DNA of 64,000 nucleotides from Haloglomus salinum. Its GTDB lineage: Archaea; Halobacteriota; Halobacteria; Halobacteriales; Haloarculaceae. Shown here one piece after another: positions 56,523 to 64,000 of this stretch (position 1 is the first letter of the stretch; every line of letters starts with the position of its first letter). Location: positions 1,178,001-1,242,000 of the forward strand of contig NZ_CP101153.1 in assembly GCF_024298825.1 (NCBI RefSeq). Direction: 5' to 3'. The notes under the pieces are model-generated. The model was not told where the DNA came from, made no database searches, and saw only the letters and a program-made list of their open reading frames with translations. The position numbers were made by a program, and so were the translations under genes.

Positions 56523-56609
56523 CCTCGACCCGTCGGAAACGGTGGCTGCCAGCCGTCCGTCGCGTGTCTGACGGGCATTCTTGTCAGCTCGTACCATACC
56601 CACGAGCGG

Positions 56610-56888
56610 ATGGCGTCACGCTCCCCCGAGGCCGCTGGGGACGGATGGGGGCACGACGACGAGGAACCGACCGCGACCGCACACCGGGACCCAGCGACAG
56701 GGCCCCCGGAGGACCGCCAGCGTCACCTGCGCGCACGGGTCGCCGAACTGGAGGCCGAACTGGACCGCAGCCACGACCGCGTTCAGCGGGTCATCGACCA
56801 GTACGAGTCAATCATCGACGGGCGACCGGCGGCGGAGTCCCGGAACCGGGGACCGCTGGCCCGTCTGCGGGACTGGCTCACGGGCTGA
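56610..56888 (+). CDS. Small coiled-coil protein 2
   Basis: 92 aa with a disordered acidic start, a shorter coiled coil (about residues 37-66, 'HLRARVAELEAELDRSHDRV') and a C-terminal amphipathic 'LARLRDWLTG'. It lies 87 nt after its likely relative and has its own TATA-like ttcttgtc. The shared order (acidic tail, coil, terminal amphipathic helix) suggests a duplicated pair. Function unknown. Confidence 0.6.
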   Translation: MASRSPEAAGDGWGHDDEEPTATAHRDPATGPPEDRQRHLRARVAELEAELDRSHDRVQRVIDQYESIIDGRPAAESRNRGPLARLRDWLTG

Positions 56889-56957
56889 CCGGCGGCGTTC
56901 GCACGCCGCCGGCGCCCACGACACGCACGTCGAGCGGCCGCTTCTCCGCGGTGACGG

Positions 56958-59396
<2,439 letters not shown>

Positions 59397-59458
59397 GGCA
59401 ACGGGTGTGGTACCAGCCGGAAGTCGTTTCCACCGGGGAAGCGGGGGCGTTCAAGTCG

Positions 59459-62152
59459 TCAGAACAGGCCGGTGCCGAGCAGGCCGCCGTCACCGCCGTC
59501 CGGTGAGCCGTCAGCCGAACCGTCGGCCGTGTCGCTCGTCCCCTGCTCCGACGGCACCCCGGGCGGCTCGACCGGGAGGTCGCCGTCGTCAGAGGCGTTC
59601 TCGTCGCGGCCACCCGGCCCGTCCTGCCGGCGGGCACAGAGCCGGAGCGTCCGTTCGGTCGTGCCCGCCTCGACCTCGACCGCCCGCTCGCCGAACGAGC
59701 CCATGAGCGTCAGCGTCGCGGGCCCGTCGCTCTCGACGACGAGCGTCAGGGGCTGCGTGGGGTCGAGGCCGGCCTCCTCGACGTACAGTGTGGCCTCGCC
59801 CGCGCCCGCCAGAGTCACGTCGAGTTCGTTCGCGCCGGCGCCCGCGTCCGGTCGTCCGAGGACGCGGGTCCCGCGCTTCAGGTGCGGGTCGGGGGCCCGG
59901 CCGACGCCACGGAAGTCCTCGGTCAGCGGCTCGGCGTAGCCCTCGGCTCGGGAGACGGCGTCGACGAGACCCGAGTCGGCATCCTCGCGGGGCGTGATGT
60001 CGTGGACCCAGTACGCCCCGTCGTGGACCAGCCCCAGGTCACGAAGGTCGGGCGCCACCGCGTCCATCGCGGGCACCGCGCGGTAGGTCACGCGTTCGGG
60101 GGCACGCGCGACGGTCCCGTCACCGAGGAACGCCCCGTCGAGGAACCGCTTGCCCCGCTCCCAGTTGTCGCGGACGGCGAAGAGGAAGTGGTCGTAGCCC
60201 GGGAACACGTCGAGCTCGTGTGGATAGCCGTGGTCGCGCAGTTGCTGTGCGTAGTTGACCGGGCCGGTCACCGGGACGAGTTCGTCGTTCGCGCCGTTCC
60301 ACATGAGCAGCGGGACGTGCCGCAGGTTGTCGCTGACCTGCATCACGTTGTGGCGGCTGCCGACGATGTCGTCGGTCGGGCCGCCGACAGGGTCCTCGTC
60401 CGGCGGGCCGACGGTGGCGAACCCCTTCGCGAACAGGTCCGGGTAGTGCGAGGCGAACCGGTAGGTGGCGTACCCGCCCATCGAGTAGCCGCCGACGGTG
60501 ACCCGGTCCTCGTCGACCGTGTAGCGCGCGCGGAGGTCGGCCCACGCCTCGAAGACGGCGAGTTCGGCGGCGTCGTGGTACCACTGGCCCGGGCCGCGCG
60601 CTTCGGGTGTCAGTATCATCGCGTCCCGCTCCTCGCCCAGCTCCTGGATGAGGTCCGGCGAGTACACCTCGTACTGGTTGTACGTCCCGGAGAGCGAGTG
60701 CGGATTGACGTGCAGGGGCGCGCCCTCGCCGGGGTCGTAGTCGGTTGGCACGTACACCGAGTACGGCTGGACGCGTCCGGAAAGGACGTCCTCGTGACCG
60801 GCACTGGCCAGCTCCAGGTCCCGGCCGGCGACCGACTGGTCGGTGTTCCCGGTCCGGTCCTCGACGCCCTCGCCGTACTCGTACGGACCCGCCCCAGTCC
60901 CCGAGTCGAGTCCCGCGAGGTCGACGCGGGAGGCGTACAGCCGGTCGACGAACCCCTCGGTCGGCACGTCGACCTCGGTTACGCCATCGCGGAGCTTCGC
61001 GAAGTCGATGTCGGCGTGGAACGGGAGGAGCAGCCGGTCGGCGAGCGCCTTGGCCTGCCCGTGCTCGCGCCAGTGACCGAACCCGACCGCACGCGAGCCG
61101 TTGAGCTGTGTCTCCGCCACCTCGCCGAGCAGGTCACTCGGGTCGGTGTCCTCGTCGAGCTGGGGCGCCCCCATCGGCTCCTGGTCGGGACTGCGGAACC
61201 CGACATTGAACACGGGCGGCGCATCGCTTCCGTTCGCGCCGCCGGGCTGGTCGGCCGAGGGGCGGTTCGCCACGGGCGCGAACGCGCCGTCACCGTCGTG
61301 GATGCCCGTGACGCAGTAGTGGCGCCAGGCGGCGCCGCTCTCGCCACCGCCACCGACGCCGCTGCCGTCGGTCGCGGGCGGTTCGATGGGGACCCGGACC
61401 TCGAGCTGGTTGCGCTCCGTGTCGACGGAGACGCGGTCGTCGGCCAGCGGCTCCCCGTCGAGTTCGGCGCCGGTCCCCCAGGTCACGACGCGGTGCTCGA
61501 CGGGTGCGCCCAGGTCGCCCAGGCCGTATCCCCAGTCCTCGACCGCCCCGTCGTTGCCGCTGATGGTGACGTTGTCCGCGCCGGTGTCGATACCGAGTGC
61601 GACGATGGCGGCGTCCGGTTCGACCATCGTGTTCAGCGTGATCCGGTAGGCGACCTCCTCGTCGCGGTCGCTGTCGGCCGGCGCGTCGACGACCCGGCAG
61701 CGGACCTCGAGCAGGTCGGCGGCGTTGTGGCGGTAGACCTCGTCGTCGGTGGGGTAGACGTAGTCGCCGGTCGCGCCCCCGTACACCGTGTTCGAGGGCT
61801 GGGCCGTCGGCGGGGTTCGGGTGGGACTGGTGTCGGCGCCGTGGTCGTCGTAGACCCAGTCCTGGTAGCGGAACTCGCCGTCCTCGTAGCCGGTCGCACC
61901 CGAGACGAGGAGCGGGTCGGCCTCCCAGCCCTCGCCGTTCTCGAACTGCGGGGCCACCGCCGGGCTGTCGTAGAGGACGCTCGGCCCGGGCCGGGGCGAG
62001 GCGTTGTCGGCGCTGCCACAGGCTGGCCTGGGGCCGCCACTCGTTCCGCCGCCGTGGTCGGCCGCCGCCGAGCCCGCAACCCCGAGACCGACCAGCGTGC
62101 CGGCCGTCCGGAGGACCGAGCGGCGAGCGATGCCGTCCCTGTCGTCGTGCAT
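59459..62152 (-). CDS. Tat-exported alpha/beta hydrolase with beta-rich N-terminal part, copy 2
   Basis: 897 aa. Tat signal 'GIARRSVLRTAGTLVG' near 8-23. Same layout as copy 1: a beta-rich part with 'YRITLNTMVEPDAAIVALGI', hydrolase domain with 'VGGYSMGGYATYRFASHYPD', acid in 'NGANDELVP' and His in 'PGYDHFLF', then the C-terminal beta module ('LYVEEAGLDPTQPLTLVVES') and an extra acidic, low-complexity tail of about 45 residues absent from copy 1. Tandem duplication of an exported enzyme. Substrate unknown. ATG 62152; divergent from the ABC exporter. Confidence 0.8.
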   Translation of the reverse strand: MHDDRDGIARRSVLRTAGTLVGLGVAGSAAADHGGGTSGGPRPACGSADNASPRPGPSVLYDSPAVAPQFENGEGWEADPLLVSGATGYEDGEFRYQDWVYDDHGADTSPTRTPPTAQPSNTVYGGATGDYVYPTDDEVYRHNAADLLEVRCRVVDAPADSDRDEEVAYRITLNTMVEPDAAIVALGIDTGADNVTISGNDGAVEDWGYGLGDLGAPVEHRVVTWGTGAELDGEPLADDRVSVDTERNQLEVRVPIEPPATDGSGVGGGGESGAAWRHYCVTGIHDGDGAFAPVANRPSADQPGGANGSDAPPVFNVGFRSPDQEPMGAPQLDEDTDPSDLLGEVAETQLNGSRAVGFGHWREHGQAKALADRLLLPFHADIDFAKLRDGVTEVDVPTEGFVDRLYASRVDLAGLDSGTGAGPYEYGEGVEDRTGNTDQSVAGRDLELASAGHEDVLSGRVQPYSVYVPTDYDPGEGAPLHVNPHSLSGTYNQYEVYSPDLIQELGEERDAMILTPEARGPGQWYHDAAELAVFEAWADLRARYTVDEDRVTVGGYSMGGYATYRFASHYPDLFAKGFATVGPPDEDPVGGPTDDIVGSRHNVMQVSDNLRHVPLLMWNGANDELVPVTGPVNYAQQLRDHGYPHELDVFPGYDHFLFAVRDNWERGKRFLDGAFLGDGTVARAPERVTYRAVPAMDAVAPDLRDLGLVHDGAYWVHDITPREDADSGLVDAVSRAEGYAEPLTEDFRGVGRAPDPHLKRGTRVLGRPDAGAGANELDVTLAGAGEATLYVEEAGLDPTQPLTLVVESDGPATLTLMGSFGERAVEVEAGTTERTLRLCARRQDGPGGRDENASDDGDLPVEPPGVPSEQGTSDTADGSADGSPDGGDGGLLGTGLF

Positions 62153-62300
62153 ACCCCATCCTGTGATGACACCGGCGTAGGCCCGCTGCCGTCACACGAC
62201 GGGCGTTGAAACGTATCGGCGTCCCGTCACCCGGTGTCACACCACACCCCGAGACGCCGTTTCCGGGCCGCTTAACCGGCTTCGTGGCCTCCATTCGGTA

Positions 62301-63297
<997 letters not shown>

Positions 63298-63305
<8 letters not shown>

Positions 63306-64000
63306 GGACGACGGCGGCCCGCGGACCGACGGAGGGGTCGGCGTCACCACCGGGACGACCTCGACGAGCGCCCGCGGCGTCGGCTTCCGGTCGCTGCTGA
63401 AGCGGGAGATACTCCGGTTCGTCCGGCGCCCGCGCAACACGTTCCTCCCGCCCGCCATCACGAACATCCTCTACTTCGCCGTCTTCGGCGTCGTGCTCGG
63501 CGGGCGCATCGACAAAATCGCCGGCTTCGACTACATCCTCTTCATCCTCCCCGGCCTCGTCGTGCTTGGCGCCATCTCCAACGCCTTCGAGAACAGCGCG
63601 TTCTCCATCTTCCACGGCAGATGGAACGACTACATCCACGAGGTACTCACCTCGCCGCTGTCGTACCGCGAGCAGGTCGCGGCCTACACGCTCGCGTCGA
63701 TGCTCCGGGGGCTGATGGTCGGCTTCATCATCGTCGGCGTCGGCCTCGTGTTCCTCCCGTTCGCCATCGACCGGGCGTTCGTCCCCATCGAGCGGCCGTT
63801 CTACCTCGTGGCGTTCATGCTGGTCGTCACGACCCTGTTCGCCTCCTTCGGCGTGATGGGCGGCCTCTGGGCCGAGGACTTCGACTACCTGACGGTCCTC
63901 AACCAGTTCATCCTCCGGCCGCTCGTGTTCTTCGGCGGCGTCTTCTACTCGCTGGACGTGCTCCCGCCGCTGTATCGGACGCTGTCGCTGCTGAACCCGA
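63298..64000 (+). CDS. ABC-2 exporter permease, N-terminal part
   Basis: Runs off the window end; 234 codons are visible. A cytoplasmic start of about 35 residues leads to the first helix after 'RRPRNTFLPPAITNILYFAVF', then further helices. The conserved ABC-2 region 'FSIFHGRWNDYIHEVLTSPLSYREQVAAY' and 'RPLVFFGGVFYSLDVLPPLY' (partly, near the end) are present. The ATG overlaps the ATPase stop by eight bases, so translation is coupled. Six helices are expected in the full protein. Confidence 0.88.

Overview
The window is a stretch of chromosome from a halophilic archaeon (class Halobacteria). GC content is high, the encoded proteins are strongly acidic, and many genes have a TATA box about 27 nt before the start codon (leaderless transcripts). 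It also carries archaeal markers: glycerol-1-phosphate dehydrogenase, MC1 chromosomal protein, the clamp-loader small subunit RfcS, PGF-CTERM surface proteins, an intron-bearing tRNA-Lys, and pre-rRNA stems with bulge-helix-bulge motifs. The genus cannot be fixed from this window alone.

Layout. 1-11.1 kb: end of a sodium:solute symporter, small zinc-binding and unknown proteins, an M23-like protein, a superfamily 2 helicase, a cupin, a duplicated pair of unknown genes, argS, a CBS-domain membrane protein and a NYN nuclease-like protein. 11.2-17.1 kb: a PUA protein and a tightly coupled operon on the minus strand (exported CARDB-like protein, ATPase, two FtsX/MacB-type permeases with a 15-codon mini-ORF between them). 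17.2-24 kb: amidase, egsA, a repeat-rich intergenic region with an array of perfect hairpins, ferredoxin-dependent nitrite/sulfite reductase, and small genes. 24-24.8 kb: a frameshifted PD-(D/E)XK endonuclease gene, tRNA-Lys(TTT) with a 39-nt intron, and an inverted copy of that tRNA's T-arm. 24.8-32.7 kb: an exported protein followed by five tandem paralogous surface proteins, each with a signal peptide, a four-cysteine ectodomain, a Thr-Ala repeat linker and a PGF-CTERM anchor. This cluster is the most interesting part of the window.

33.2-42.2 kb: a complete livKHMGF-type ABC importer operon, an MFS transporter, a CaCA-family exchanger and a ParA-like ATPase with a small partner. 42.3-49.4 kb (minus strand): rRNA operon 16S - tRNA-Ala - 23S - 5S, then an acyl-CoA dehydrogenase gene lying between 5S and tRNA-Cys, with several tandem rRNA promoters upstream of 16S. 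49.6-64 kb: MC1, an AbrB-like protein, pyrD, an azf-like glucose-6-phosphate dehydrogenase, a second copy of the hairpin repeat element, rfcS with atypical codon patches at its ATP-binding motifs, a secreted Gly-rich protein, thrC, two small coiled-coil proteins, two tandem Tat-exported alpha/beta hydrolases, and an ABC exporter cut off by the window end.

How the genes work together. Most genes are housekeeping or transport. Three groups look like units: the exported-protein/ABC operon (12.1-17.1 kb), the Liv importer operon (33.2-38.4 kb), and the surface-protein cluster (26.0-32.7 kb), whose members have separate promoters and identical 3' ends that suggest gene conversion. No CRISPR array, intact insertion sequence or provirus was seen.
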